Positions 24,323-34,000 of a stretch of DNA of 64,000 nucleotides are shown in pieces. The notes beneath the pieces are model-generated. The model worked only from the letters and a program-made list of their open reading frames with translations. It was not told the DNA's origin and did not search any database. Within the stretch, counting starts at the first letter, position 1; every line of letters starts with the position of its first letter. The DNA lies in NCBI GenBank assembly GCA_017455585.1, contig JAFSZU010000160.1, positions 16,110-80,109 of the forward strand, written 5' to 3'. Both the position numbers and the translations under genes were made by a program. This stretch comes from Bacteroidaceae bacterium (GTDB taxonomy: Bacteria; Bacteroidota; Bacteroidia; Bacteroidales; Bacteroidaceae).

Positions 24323-26851
24323 ATGAGAGCAATCGAACTCCTGTCTCCTGCCCGTAATCTTGAATGTGGCATGGAAGCCATCCGCCACGGTGCCGATGCT
24401 GTCTATATCGGTGCTCCCCGCTTCGGGGCGCGGGCCGCAGCGGGCAATAGTGTGGAGGACATTGCCCGCCTCGTGGAGTTCGCCCATCCTTTTGGCGTCC
24501 GCATCTATGTCACCCTCAACACCCTCCTCCATGACGACGAGCTACCCGCTGCCCAAGCCCTCATCAATGAGCTGGCCGCCATCCCCGTAGATGCCCTCAT
24601 CGTCCAGGATCCCCGCATCCTCCCACCTTCATCCCCGCTTTCTCCTTCATCCCCTCTTTCTCCTTCATCCCCTCTTTCTCCGTCCACAGTTTCTGCTTCC
24701 TCCTTCCCTTCCTCTCTCTCTTTTCTCCTTTTCTCTTCACCGCATGACGGTCAAGTGGCGCACAAATTTGTGCACTCCCCCCTTCCCCTGCACTCCTCCA
24801 CCCAGATGGACAACCGCACGGTCGAGGATGTGCGTGCCCGCCTCGCCGCTGGCTATCAGCAGGCTGTCCTCGCCCGTGAACTCTCCTTAGAAGAGATTCG
24901 CGCCATCCACGCTGCCGTGCCTGAGATGCCCTTGGAGGTCTTCATTCACGGTGCCCTCTGCGTCAGCTACAGTGGCCGCTGCTATGCCAGCGAGTATTGC
25001 TTCAACCGCAGTGCCAACCGCGGCGAGTGTGCGCAGTTCTGCCGCCTCCCCTTCGACCTCGTGGATGCCGAGGGCAACATCGTCACTATCCCCTCGTCAT
25101 GCGCTGTTACCGGCAGCTCTCTCGCCCCCTCGTCTTGCGCTGTTCCCGGCGGTTCCCCTGTTCCCTCATCTTGCGCTGTTCCCGGCGGTTTGTCCGCCGG
25201 GCTTCCCCTCCGCCAGCGCCACCTCCTCTCCCTGCGTGACATGAACCGCGCCGCCGACCTGGAAGCCTTGATGGATGCCGGTGCCAGCAGCTTCAAGATA
25301 GAAGGCCGCCTCAAGGATGTCTCATACGTGAAGAACATCACCGCCTACTACCGCCAGCGCATCGATGCCATCATTGCCCGTCGCCCTGGTGACTTCTGCC
25401 GCGCCAGCCGGGGCATCTCCACCATCTCCTTCACCCCCGACCCGCAGAAGTCCTTCAACCGAGGCTTCACAGACTACTTCCTCCACACCGGCACCTCCGC
25501 TGCCACGCCCCCTTCCGCCCCCCTGCATCAGCACCTCACCCCCAAATCCCTTGGTGAACCCATCGGCACCGTCAAGGACATTACCCGCGCCACCGCCCCC
25601 TCAGACAGTGTGCGCCGCAAATCTGCCGTCCCCTCGGTGAGTGCACGCCGCGGTCTTCCCGCGGCGTCTCCCTCCTTCACCCTTTCCAGCCCTCTCCCCA
25701 TCGCCAACGGCGACGGCCTCTGCTTCTTCACCCCCGACGGCCACCTGCAGGGCTTCCGCATCAACCGTGTAGATGAGCAGGGCCGCCTCTATCCCGCCGA
25801 CCCTTCTATCCTCAATACCCTGCGCCGCGGCATGCCTCTCTTCCGCAACCTCGATGCCGCCTTCGAACGCCAGCTCGCCCGCTCCACCGCCGAGCGACGC
25901 ATCCCTGTCCGCTGGCTCATGGATGACAGCATCGCCCTATCATCTGATACTCAACCCTCGCCAGCCAACAACCGCCACACTCCCGTCGAGAAGCGTCCCG
26001 CGGATTTCCAGCCTAATTCCGCCACCACCACCGAGAAGCGTCCCACGGGTTTCCGCCTCACTCTCACTACCGTCGAGACCCATCCCGTCACTGTCTCCCG
26101 TTTCTTCCCCCATCCGCTGGAGCCGGCCCGTACCCCGCAGAAAGACAACACCTGCCGCCAGCTCCTCCGCCTCGGCGAAACCATCTTCTCCGCCACCGAG
26201 GCAGACATCACCCTCCGCCTCGCCGATAACTGGTTCATCCCAGCCTCCACCCTCGCAGACTGGCGCAGAGAGGTGACGGAGGATTTGAGGCAATCGTGCT
26301 CCATCTGCCAGTTCGGCGACACTTTCAGCGTCGATCCTCATGACGACACCCTGTCCGCAGGTCCTTTGGACGCTGCGGTTACTGAGAGGAGACGGTTTCA
26401 CCGTCTTGAAGAGAGTACATCCAATTGTGCGATGGTGCAATCGTCCAATCGAGCACTTGTCCAATTGTCCAATGGCGCAACGATCCAATCGTCCAATGGC
26501 GCAACGATCCAATCGTCCAATGGTTCCATGGTGCAGTCATCAAATGGTGAAATTGTCCAATCGTCCAATCGTGAAATCCTTATGACTTGCCGCTACTGTC
26601 TGCGTCACGCCCTTGGCTTTTGCACAAGAGAACCCGGTTCACAGATTGTTAGTCACCCAATACCGATGCCCTCTCACCGCCGCGAAGCATCCCTCACCTC
26701 TCACTGCCGCGAAGCATCCCTCACCTCTCACCGCCGCGAAGCGGCTCTCACCCCCTCCCCCTGGTTCCTCCGCCTCTCAGACGGTCGCCGCTTCCCCCTC
26801 CGCTTCGACTGCAAGAATTGTCTCATGTATGTCCTCGCGCCCAGCACATGA
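24323..26851 (+). CDS. U32 family peptidase (RlhA/TrhP-type) with several repeat insertions
   Basis: The N-terminus (MRAIELLSPARNLECGMEAIRHGADAVY, GVRIYVTLNT) and the signature around ALCVSYSGRCYASEY, followed by CAQFCRLPFDLVD and SSFKIEGRLKD, identify the U32 family. Bacterial relatives act in 23S rRNA or tRNA hydroxylation rather than proteolysis; the four Cys of the core may bind an Fe-S cluster. At 842 residues it is well above the usual 400-650. The excess is low-complexity sequence: Ser/Pro repeats at residues 98-125, SSCAVPGG repeats around 255-295, a Ser/Gln/Asn repeat (IVQSSNG units) around 700-755, and SHRREASLT units around 785-810. The catalytic core looks intact. Its stop overlaps the next start (ATGA). 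Confidence 0.88.
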   Translation: MRAIELLSPARNLECGMEAIRHGADAVYIGAPRFGARAAAGNSVEDIARLVEFAHPFGVRIYVTLNTLLHDDELPAAQALINELAAIPVDALIVQDPRILPPSSPLSPSSPLSPSSPLSPSTVSASSFPSSLSFLLFSSPHDGQVAHKFVHSPLPLHSSTQMDNRTVEDVRARLAAGYQQAVLARELSLEEIRAIHAAVPEMPLEVFIHGALCVSYSGRCYASEYCFNRSANRGECAQFCRLPFDLVDAEGNIVTIPSSCAVTGSSLAPSSCAVPGGSPVPSSCAVPGGLSAGLPLRQRHLLSLRDMNRAADLEALMDAGASSFKIEGRLKDVSYVKNITAYYRQRIDAIIARRPGDFCRASRGISTISFTPDPQKSFNRGFTDYFLHTGTSAATPPSAPLHQHLTPKSLGEPIGTVKDITRATAPSDSVRRKSAVPSVSARRGLPAASPSFTLSSPLPIANGDGLCFFTPDGHLQGFRINRVDEQGRLYPADPSILNTLRRGMPLFRNLDAAFERQLARSTAERRIPVRWLMDDSIALSSDTQPSPANNRHTPVEKRPADFQPNSATTTEKRPTGFRLTLTTVETHPVTVSRFFPHPLEPARTPQKDNTCRQLLRLGETIFSATEADITLRLADNWFIPASTLADWRREVTEDLRQSCSICQFGDTFSVDPHDDTLSAGPLDAAVTERRRFHRLEESTSNCAMVQSSNRALVQLSNGATIQSSNGATIQSSNGSMVQSSNGEIVQSSNREILMTCRYCLRHALGFCTREPGSQIVSHPIPMPSHRREASLTSHCREASLTSHRREAALTPSPWFLRLSDGRRFPLRFDCKNCLMYVLAPST
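24631..24690. repeat. 18-bp tandem repeat in U32 gene
   Basis: Three copies of an 18-base unit (CTTCATCCCCTCTTTCTC type) encode a Ser-Pro-Leu-rich six-residue repeat. The unit length preserves the reading frame. Confidence 0.85.
25095..25201. repeat. Direct repeats plus CGGCGG-TTTGT-CCGCCG hairpin in U32 gene
   Basis: Three copies of a unit containing TGCGCTGTTCCCGGCGG end in a perfect 8-bp hairpin with loop TTTGT at 25181-25201. Similar hairpins are at 47439-47459 and 62041-62061. A further 9-bp hairpin (ACGCCGCGG / CCGCGGCGT) is at 25645-25667. Confidence 0.8.
26428..26575. repeat. 24-bp tandem repeat (TCCAATCGTCCAATGG type) in U32 gene
   Basis: About six degenerate copies of a 24-base unit encode eight-residue repeats such as ATIQSSNG and EIVQSSNR. 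The reading frame is preserved throughout. Confidence 0.85.
26675..26750. repeat. 27-bp tandem repeat in U32 gene
   Basis: Three near-identical copies of a 27-base unit (CTCACCGCCGCGAAGCATCC core) encode SHRREASLT-type units. Confidence 0.85.
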
Positions 26852-27789
26852 AACCCGTTCCGTTCCTTCTCGTCTTTTTGACGTGCCTGCTCACCGCTTG
26901 TACGCTGCCTCCAAGAGCCTCTGAGGCGCAGCGTCCCTATGGCGTGGGCTACAACTTCCACGTCCATGCAGAGAGCCTCCTGTTGCAGGAAGACCGTCCC
27001 ATGCACTGGTGCCAGGGCGTGGCCGAGACCAGCGACAGTCTCTTTGTCTTCCATGACAACCACATCGTGGTAGCCGCCATCACCGTCATCCCCGAGGACT
27101 GTGTAGATAGCGTGTGGGTGAAGGTCGCCCGCGACCAGTTCACCATGGGTTGGACCCATGAGACAGACCTCCTGGCGGCGGCCAGTCCCGATGACCCCAT
27201 CAGCCAGGCCATCCGCCTGTTGTCCACACCGCTTGTCCAATGGCTGTTGTCTCTCTTGACTGTGTTCCTCATGATGGCGCTGTGCGTCAGTCTGCGTCTC
27301 AGACATCCCGCCGCGTTGCCCGTCCTGCGTGACATCCCTACCATGAATCCCACCTTGCTCATGATCTGCCTGTTGGCATCTTTGTGCTTCTATGCCGTCA
27401 TCCAGCAGCAGTCCCCGGAGCTATGGGCGCAGTTCTACTTCCACCCCACACTCAACCCCTTCTCCCAGCCGTGGCAGCTCTGCCTCTTCCTTGCCTCGCT
27501 ATGGCTCACACTGCTGCTGGCCATCCTGTGCGTGGACGATGCTTTCAGCCTTCTGTCAGCCCGCCATGCCGTCATCTACCTGCTGGCACTGTGTGACTTG
27601 CTGCTTCTGCTTCTGCTGCTGGCCAGACGCTTGTCACCCACACTCCTGTTCCTCTGCAGTGTTTCTTTGGGCTGTGTCCTCCTGTATCGCTACTGGCACC
27701 ACGCACGTCCCCTCTACACATGCGGCAGTTGTGGCGCACCGCTCAGGCACAAAGGAACGTGCCCACATTGTGGCGTCATCAATGACTAA
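26848..27789 (+). CDS. Zinc-ribbon multi-pass membrane protein, unknown function
   Basis: The start at 26848 overlaps the U32 stop by four bases (ATGA), so the two are translationally coupled. The first residues, MKPVPFLLVFLTCLLTAC, form a signal with a lipobox-like end. After a soluble region of about 110 residues (YGVGYNFHVHAESLLLQED, VWVKVARDQFTMGWTHE) there are about five hydrophobic segments between residues 130 and 290. The C-terminal 25 residues hold a zinc ribbon (CGSCGAPLRHKGTCPHCG). The soluble part resembles an SH3-like or jelly-roll fold found next to zinc-ribbon proteins in Bacteroidetes, but this is a guess. No function is claimed. Confidence 0.8.
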   Translation: MKPVPFLLVFLTCLLTACTLPPRASEAQRPYGVGYNFHVHAESLLLQEDRPMHWCQGVAETSDSLFVFHDNHIVVAAITVIPEDCVDSVWVKVARDQFTMGWTHETDLLAAASPDDPISQAIRLLSTPLVQWLLSLLTVFLMMALCVSLRLRHPAALPVLRDIPTMNPTLLMICLLASLCFYAVIQQQSPELWAQFYFHPTLNPFSQPWQLCLFLASLWLTLLLAILCVDDAFSLLSARHAVIYLLALCDLLLLLLLLARRLSPTLLFLCSVSLGCVLLYRYWHHARPLYTCGSCGAPLRHKGTCPHCGVIND

Positions 27790-27798
27790 TACGTGTAT

Positions 27799-27874
27799 GT
27801 TGATTATTCCATCATGACCGAATGATTATTCCATCATGAACGAATAATCATTCGGTCATGATGGAATAATCAAC
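27799..27874. repeat. Perfect 32-bp inverted repeat with 12-base loop
   Basis: Arms 27799-27830 and 27843-27874 are exactly complementary. The left arm and loop also contain a direct repeat (ATTATTCCATCATGA(A/C)CGAAT). It lies 9 bases after the zinc-ribbon gene and about 200 bases before the FAS1-SusCD promoter. It could terminate transcription, although there is no T-tract, or stabilise the 3' end. It may also be a mobile palindrome. Confidence 0.85.
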
Positions 27875-28212
27875 ACAGCCGCCTCCTCGGGGTCATTTCT
27901 CTTAGTCTGTGATGCTTTCCGGGCGTTGGTGGTACGATTGCGGATAATTAAATTTTTATACGTGGGCGTGTACCATATTTACACGCAATACATGCGGGGA
28001 ATCTTGTCCCATAGCGTCCGGATGAAACATTTTTGCATGTTTTTGCATCAAGAGTGAAAGTTTTTTAAAGAAATGTTTGGTCAATAGAAAATATCATGCT
28101 AATTTTGTGCGGTTTTTCAAACGTGTATTTCTTACACGATACTAACTGAATCGAACTCTGGTGACTTTGAATATCCAAAAAGGAATCAATCAATTAACTA
28201 CTTTATAAACGA
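27875..28212 (+). promoter_or_regulatory. Promoter and leader of the FAS1-SusCD operon
   Basis: This region has no gene. It contains a strong Bacteroidetes promoter: -33 TTTG at 28076-28079, a 20-base spacer, and -7 TAATTTTG at 28100-28107. The predicted transcription start is near 28114, giving a leader of about 100 bases. The leader has a small hairpin CGTGTA-TTTCT-TACACG (28122-28138). The A/T-rich 130 bases upstream of -33 contain repeated TTTTTGCATG (28030-28048), a possible activator site. Confidence 0.75.
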
Positions 28213-31050
28213 ATGGAAAACAGTATTCTCAAGCGACGGCTCGCCCGAGGCGCGAGCCATGCTTCTGCTGCTCTTCTGTTGGTCGGTGCTGTCCTGTCGA
28301 TGTCATCCTGCGAGGATGACCTCCTGACGGGCACGCCGTCATGGCTGGGAAGCAGCATCTATGAAGAGCTGGAGAGTCGGGGCAACTTCCAGACCACCCT
28401 GGCTCTGATCAACGATCCGGACCTCTCGGAGACCAACTATCCCGAGATGTTGCGGCGCACGGGCAGTATGACCCTTTTCGTGGCCGACGACGCTGCCTGG
28501 AACCGCTACCTCAGCGCGCGCGGCATCTCAAGTGTGAACCGACTCCCGAAGGCCGAGAAGAAGAACCTGCTGAAGGCCGCGATGATCAACAATGCCTACC
28601 TCATCGAGCTCCTCAGCAACACGCCGGGCGACCCTCCCACCGAGGGAGCCTGTATGCGCAGAGCATCGCGCGTGGACGTGACGGACTCCATACCCGTCAT
28701 GCACGCCGATGAGTTCCCCATCATCAACCCCGTCCGCGTCAACGACAAGGGCGAGCAGGTCGATTACTGGGCTGCTGTGCGTGACCGCGAGGAGATTCTC
28801 ATCTATTATGACAACAACCCCATCCCCATGGTTCACTTCCTGCCGGACTTCATGGTGAAGAACGACCTGGGGAATGCAGACGTGGAGAAACTGACCAACG
28901 GCAGTGCCAGCGACGTCAACCACACCTCCTATATCAACGGACGCAAAGTCATTGAGCAGGATATCACCTGCCAGAACGGTTACATACACGTTCTGGAGGA
29001 GGTGCCCGAGCAGCTGGACAACATGGCACAGATCATTCACAGCAAGCCGCAGTTCAGCATCTTCAGCGAACTGCTGGACCGCTGGAGCTATCCGCAGTTC
29101 CTCAGCGTGCAGACCGCAGACGGCAAGAGTGACTCGCTGTTTGTCAAGCGCTACTTCAACAACGGCCATCAGGATCACTCGCTGAACCAGATTGATGAAA
29201 GCAACACCACCGTGAGCACCGTCCTGACTCTTGACCCCGGATGGAACCGCTACCGCCTGAACACCAACAATACCGGCGTGTCCTTCGCCAACGACGGCGC
29301 TGCCATGTTCGTGCCCACCAACGAGTGGATGGACTACTATTTGCATCATGACGGTGCTGCCATCGGTGCCAAGTATGATTATGACTGGCGCAACGTTCCC
29401 GACAACGTGGTACTGCCCTTCATCAACAACTGTATGAAGGCCAGCTTCATCAGCTCCGCACCCACCAAGTTCGGCAACGTCAAGAACACTGCGGCAGAAC
29501 CCATGGGCATCGCCCTGGAAGATGTCGATAGCTGCTTCATGGCGTGCAACGGTGTCATCTATCAGCTGAACAAGGTCTTCGTGGCACCCGAGCACCAGAG
29601 CGTGCTCTTCCCCGTCACGTTGCGGGCCGACCAGGACCTGAGCATCGTCAACCAGGCCATCACAGACTCACGTTACAACAAGGTTGACATCGGCTCCGCT
29701 GCATGGCGTATCTTCGAGTACCAGGCCTACCTCAACTCCATGAGCAGCTCCTACAGCTTCCTCATCCCGCAGGACACCGCCTTCGCAGCCGTCATCGACC
29801 CATACTCCATCTTCGAGAAGAAACCCATCGGCATCCGCTATTTCCTGGATTCCAGCAGCTCACTGCCTGTGCGCGCACAAGCATACAATGCCGAGCTGGA
29901 CTCCACCACGATGGAATATGTCATCACCGACCAGCTGGCACCCAACAGCCAGCAGCCCACCGCCATGGCCTTCGTCAACAACCGCATCACAGACCTCATG
30001 GAGAACGTCATCGTCATCCACGGTCTGCGCGGCACACAGACCTTCCACCCCGGACAGACCGTCTATCTGAACAAGGCCGGTGCCCCCGTCTTCGTGCGCT
30101 TCGAGGGTGACAAGGTGACAGGCGTCGCCGGCACCTACCACTATGAGCGCGGGGAGTGGATTCCCGTGGAGTCCGAACTCATCTTTGACCAGACAGAGTC
30201 CGGAAACGGCGTGTCATACGTCATCCCGAGCATCCCGTCCAGCACCATTACCAGCCCCTACGCCGCCCTGCACGATGCCGAGAAACATCCCGATTACAGC
30301 ACCTTCGCAAACCTGTTGACAGCGTCCTGCTCCTTCATGGGTTCTGAAATCAGCGGACACCCCACCATGGATTTCGGCTTCACCAACATGGGTAACTACC
30401 ATTACACCATCTGGGTGCCGACCAACGAGAGCGTGCAGGCACTCATCGACAGCGGCAAGCTGCCCACCTGGGAGACGATGGAGGAATGGGCCAACCTGAA
30501 GGACAGCCTCACGGAATACCAGAACTGGATGGATGCAGAATATCGTGCAAAGCAGTTTGATGAAGAACTCTATGAGCAGCGGCAGGCTGAAATCGAAGAC
30601 CTGACCGACCGGGCCACTGCCTACCAGTCCCGCATCCGTGACGTGATAGAGAACTTCATCCGCTATCATATCCAGGACGGCTCCGTCTATATCGGCGGTC
30701 CTGACAGTACGGGCGTCTATGAGACCGCTGTCCTGGACACCGCCATGAGCCGTTTCCGTCGTCTGGACGTCAGCAATCAGGGAGGCAGCATTACTGTGAA
30801 GGATATCAAGGGCAATATCGCCCACGTCATTCCCGGTGCCAACAGCAATGTGGTGAGCCGGCAGTATCTCTTCACACGCGCGAACCGATATATATATGCG
30901 TCCTCCTACGTCGTGCTGCACAGCATCGACCGTGTACTTGAATATGCCGACGAGCAGTTCCTGCCCGACGATTTCCCGCAGCCCACGTATCCTGAATGGC
31001 TACAGCAGTGGCTGACAGAACAGTCTAACTCCAACACGAAGAGAAGATGA
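28213..31050 (+). CDS. FAS1 (fasciclin) domain lipoprotein, about four domains, 945 aa
   Basis: A lipoprotein signal ends at the lipobox LSMSSC (followed by EDDLL). FAS1-like units are visible as recurring 'interval, threat-to-domain, (V/I)x(A/V)PTN' patterns: SSIYEELESRGNFQTTLALI ... MTLFVADDAAWNRYL (residues 47-100), FSIFSELLDRWSYPQF ... AAMFVPTNEWMDYYL (residues 280-380), WRIFEYQAYLNSMSSSYSFL (about 495), and DYSTFANLLTASCSFMG ... YHYTIWVPTNESVQALI (about 690-745). FAS1 domains mediate adhesion in many phyla. As the first gene after the promoter it probably acts as a surface lipoprotein partner of the next SusC/SusD pair. Its stop overlaps the SusC start by four bases. Confidence 0.85.
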   Translation: MENSILKRRLARGASHASAALLLVGAVLSMSSCEDDLLTGTPSWLGSSIYEELESRGNFQTTLALINDPDLSETNYPEMLRRTGSMTLFVADDAAWNRYLSARGISSVNRLPKAEKKNLLKAAMINNAYLIELLSNTPGDPPTEGACMRRASRVDVTDSIPVMHADEFPIINPVRVNDKGEQVDYWAAVRDREEILIYYDNNPIPMVHFLPDFMVKNDLGNADVEKLTNGSASDVNHTSYINGRKVIEQDITCQNGYIHVLEEVPEQLDNMAQIIHSKPQFSIFSELLDRWSYPQFLSVQTADGKSDSLFVKRYFNNGHQDHSLNQIDESNTTVSTVLTLDPGWNRYRLNTNNTGVSFANDGAAMFVPTNEWMDYYLHHDGAAIGAKYDYDWRNVPDNVVLPFINNCMKASFISSAPTKFGNVKNTAAEPMGIALEDVDSCFMACNGVIYQLNKVFVAPEHQSVLFPVTLRADQDLSIVNQAITDSRYNKVDIGSAAWRIFEYQAYLNSMSSSYSFLIPQDTAFAAVIDPYSIFEKKPIGIRYFLDSSSSLPVRAQAYNAELDSTTMEYVITDQLAPNSQQPTAMAFVNNRITDLMENVIVIHGLRGTQTFHPGQTVYLNKAGAPVFVRFEGDKVTGVAGTYHYERGEWIPVESELIFDQTESGNGVSYVIPSIPSSTITSPYAALHDAEKHPDYSTFANLLTASCSFMGSEISGHPTMDFGFTNMGNYHYTIWVPTNESVQALIDSGKLPTWETMEEWANLKDSLTEYQNWMDAEYRAKQFDEELYEQRQAEIEDLTDRATAYQSRIRDVIENFIRYHIQDGSVYIGGPDSTGVYETAVLDTAMSRFRRLDVSNQGGSITVKDIKGNIAHVIPGANSNVVSRQYLFTRANRYIYASSYVVLHSIDRVLEYADEQFLPDDFPQPTYPEWLQQWLTEQSNSNTKRR

Positions 31051-34000
31051 AGACACTAAGATTCTACATACTGTGCGGCCTCATGCTGGTGACAGCGCTG
31101 GCACAGGCACAAATCAACCGCGTCAGCGGCACCGTCAGCGATAACATCGACGTGCTGCCAGGCGCACAGGTGACCGAGGTCGATGCCTCAAACCGTATCG
31201 TCAACGCCACGGTCACGGACATGAACGGTAACTTTGTGCTCCCCATCAAGAGCGCGAAGAACAAACTGCGTTTCAGCTTCATGGGCTACAAGACCCAGGA
31301 ACAACCCATCACCAAGACAACCTTCAAAATCGTCTTGCAGGACAACACCAAGACCATGAAGGAAGTGGTGAAGGTGGCCAAGCGCAAGATGAAGACCAGC
31401 GGCCTCGAGATTCCCGAGCGCGAGGTCAGCTTCTCCGCCCAGGGCATCTCCGCCAAGGAGTTCGAGGGACTGGGCATCACCTCCGTCGATGAGGCCCTGC
31501 AGGGACGTATCGCCGGTCTCGACATCGTGATGAACTCCGGTGACCTCGGTGCCGGCACTTCCATGCGTCTGCGCGGTGCCTCCACCGTCTCCACCCTCAC
31601 CAGCAACGAACCCCTCATCGTGGTCAACGGCAACGTGTGGAACGTCGATCTCTCGGACTTCGACGTGGCCACGGCCAATGACGAGAAGTTCGCCCAGCTG
31701 CTGAATGTCAACACCGAGGATATTGAAGACATCAAGGTGCTGAAGGATGCTGCCGCCACCGCCATCTGGGGTTCTCAGGGTGCCAACGGTGTCATCGAGA
31801 TCACCACCAAGCGTGGCCGCCGTGGCGCACCACAGGTCACATACTCACTCAAACTGACCATGACCCACCAGCCCGAAGCCATCAAGCTCCTCAACGGCGA
31901 CCAATACACCATGCTGCTCAAGGAGAGCTACTTCAACCCCCAGCAGCAGACCTACGTGGGCGACGTGCAGGAACTGAACTACAACGAGAACGACTCGGAG
32001 TTCCTCATGTTCAACAAGAATACAGACTGGGTGGATCTCGTCAAGCAGAACGGTCTGCGCCAGAACCACTACGTCAGCATCTCCGGCGGTGACGAGAAGA
32101 CCCTCTTCCGCATCTCCGGCGGTTATGACCATGAGACAGGTACCATCATCGAGCAGAAGCTGGACCGCTTCAGCACACGTATGGCACTGGACTACTACGT
32201 CAACGACCGCATCAAGATCCTGTCCAACTTCGCACTCACCTATACGAAGAACGACCGCAACTACGACGGACTCCTCGGTATCGCCTACACCAAGATGCCG
32301 AACCTCTCGCCCTACCGCTACCTGCGTGACGAGAACGGCAACGAGTATAACACCGGCGAGTACTACATCATACCCCAGTATGCCTTCACCAACCACGGAC
32401 AGCTGACCACAGACCAGAGCAACAACTTCAGCGACCAGCGCAACCTGGTGAACCCCATTGCCAGCTCCAAACTGGCCAAGAGCAAACAGACCACCTACGA
32501 CATCACGCCGGAACTGGAACTGGAATACAAGCTCCTGGGCCTGGACGACGAGAGCACACAGCTGAAGTATAACGGCCGCGTGGTCATGAACATCTACAAT
32601 GACTACACCGACCGCAGCTATCCTCGCTCGCTGCTCTCTACCAACTACCACGAGAACAGTTCCGCCTCCAGCTACAGCCGCAAGAACCTGGCATTCACCA
32701 CCACACACACGCTGACCTTCCAGCCGCACTTCAAGAACGAGGACCACTACCTCCTCGCCCTCGGACGCTTCCAGCTCGTCAGCGGTAACTCCAGCGACCA
32801 GAGCACCAATGTCTATCGTCTGCCCAACGACCTGGAGAATGTCACCGCCGGCGGCTACGTCAGCGGTATGGGCAGCGGCTTCAACGAGTGGCGCTCGCTC
32901 TACTACACCTTCTCCACCCATTACAGCTACAAGAGCCGCTACATGTTCGACTTCTCCATGCGCGTGGATGCCACCACCAAGTTCGGTCCCAACAACCGAT
33001 GGGGTTACTTCCCTGCCATCTCCGGACGATGGAACGTCATCGACGAGCCGTGGATGGGATGGGCACGGGACAACATCAAGATGACCATGCTCAGTGTGCG
33101 TCCCGGATGGGGACTCGTGGGTAACGCCCCCGGCAGCGACTACCTCTACATGAACAGCTACAGCCCGGGCGTGCGATACCTCAACCAGGTGGTCATGAAC
33201 CCCAGCGGCCTGAAGCTCACCGACCTCAAGTGGGAGAACATCTACTCTTGGAACCTCGGCTTTGACCTCGGCTTCTTCGATGACCGCCTGAAGATTGTCG
33301 TGGATCTCTACCGTCGTGACACCAAGGACATGCTCATGGGCAATGCCGGCATCCCCAGCTCCAACGGATGGAGCGGACTGGCAGTGGCCAATGTGGGTGA
33401 CATGCGCAACGACGGTTATGAAATCCAGTTCAACGGCGAGCGGCTGCTCAAGAAGGGCAAGTTCTACATGGATGCCTACATCAACTTCGCCAACAACCGC
33501 AACGTCATCAAGAAGATGGATCCTCTGGTGCTCAAGGGCCTGAACATCGACTGGCAGGAGGGTAACCGACAGATTGTGCAGCGTGTCCAGATCGACAACC
33601 CCTTCGGCTCCATCTACGGCTTCCGCTACAAGGGCGTCTATCAGTATAACTTCGACACCGCCCGCGACCTGGCACGTGCTGACCGCAAGAACAACACCAC
33701 CGTCCTGCAGGACAACCTCAATAACGGCATCACCTATCCTATTGCACAGAATGCCAATGGTGAGTATGTCCTCAACACCGAGGGAGACCCCTTGCAGATG
33801 CGCTACAACTACAAGACCGAGACCAACAGCGGCTACTACTTCAAGGGCGGCGATGCCATCTACGAGGACGTGAACCATGACGGTAACATCAACCAGCTCG
33901 ACGTGGTCTATCTGGGCAACTCACTGCCCAAGCTCATCGGCGGTTTCGGCTTCACACTGCACTATGACCGCCTCTCCCTGCGCGCCAACTTCAACTATCG

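Noticed and set aside
31845-33878. Long minus-strand frame opposite the first SusC gene (and similar frames opposite the M13 and SusD genes)
   Set aside because: They mirror well-supported plus-strand genes and arise from GC-rich codon use. They have no recognisable domains or starts.
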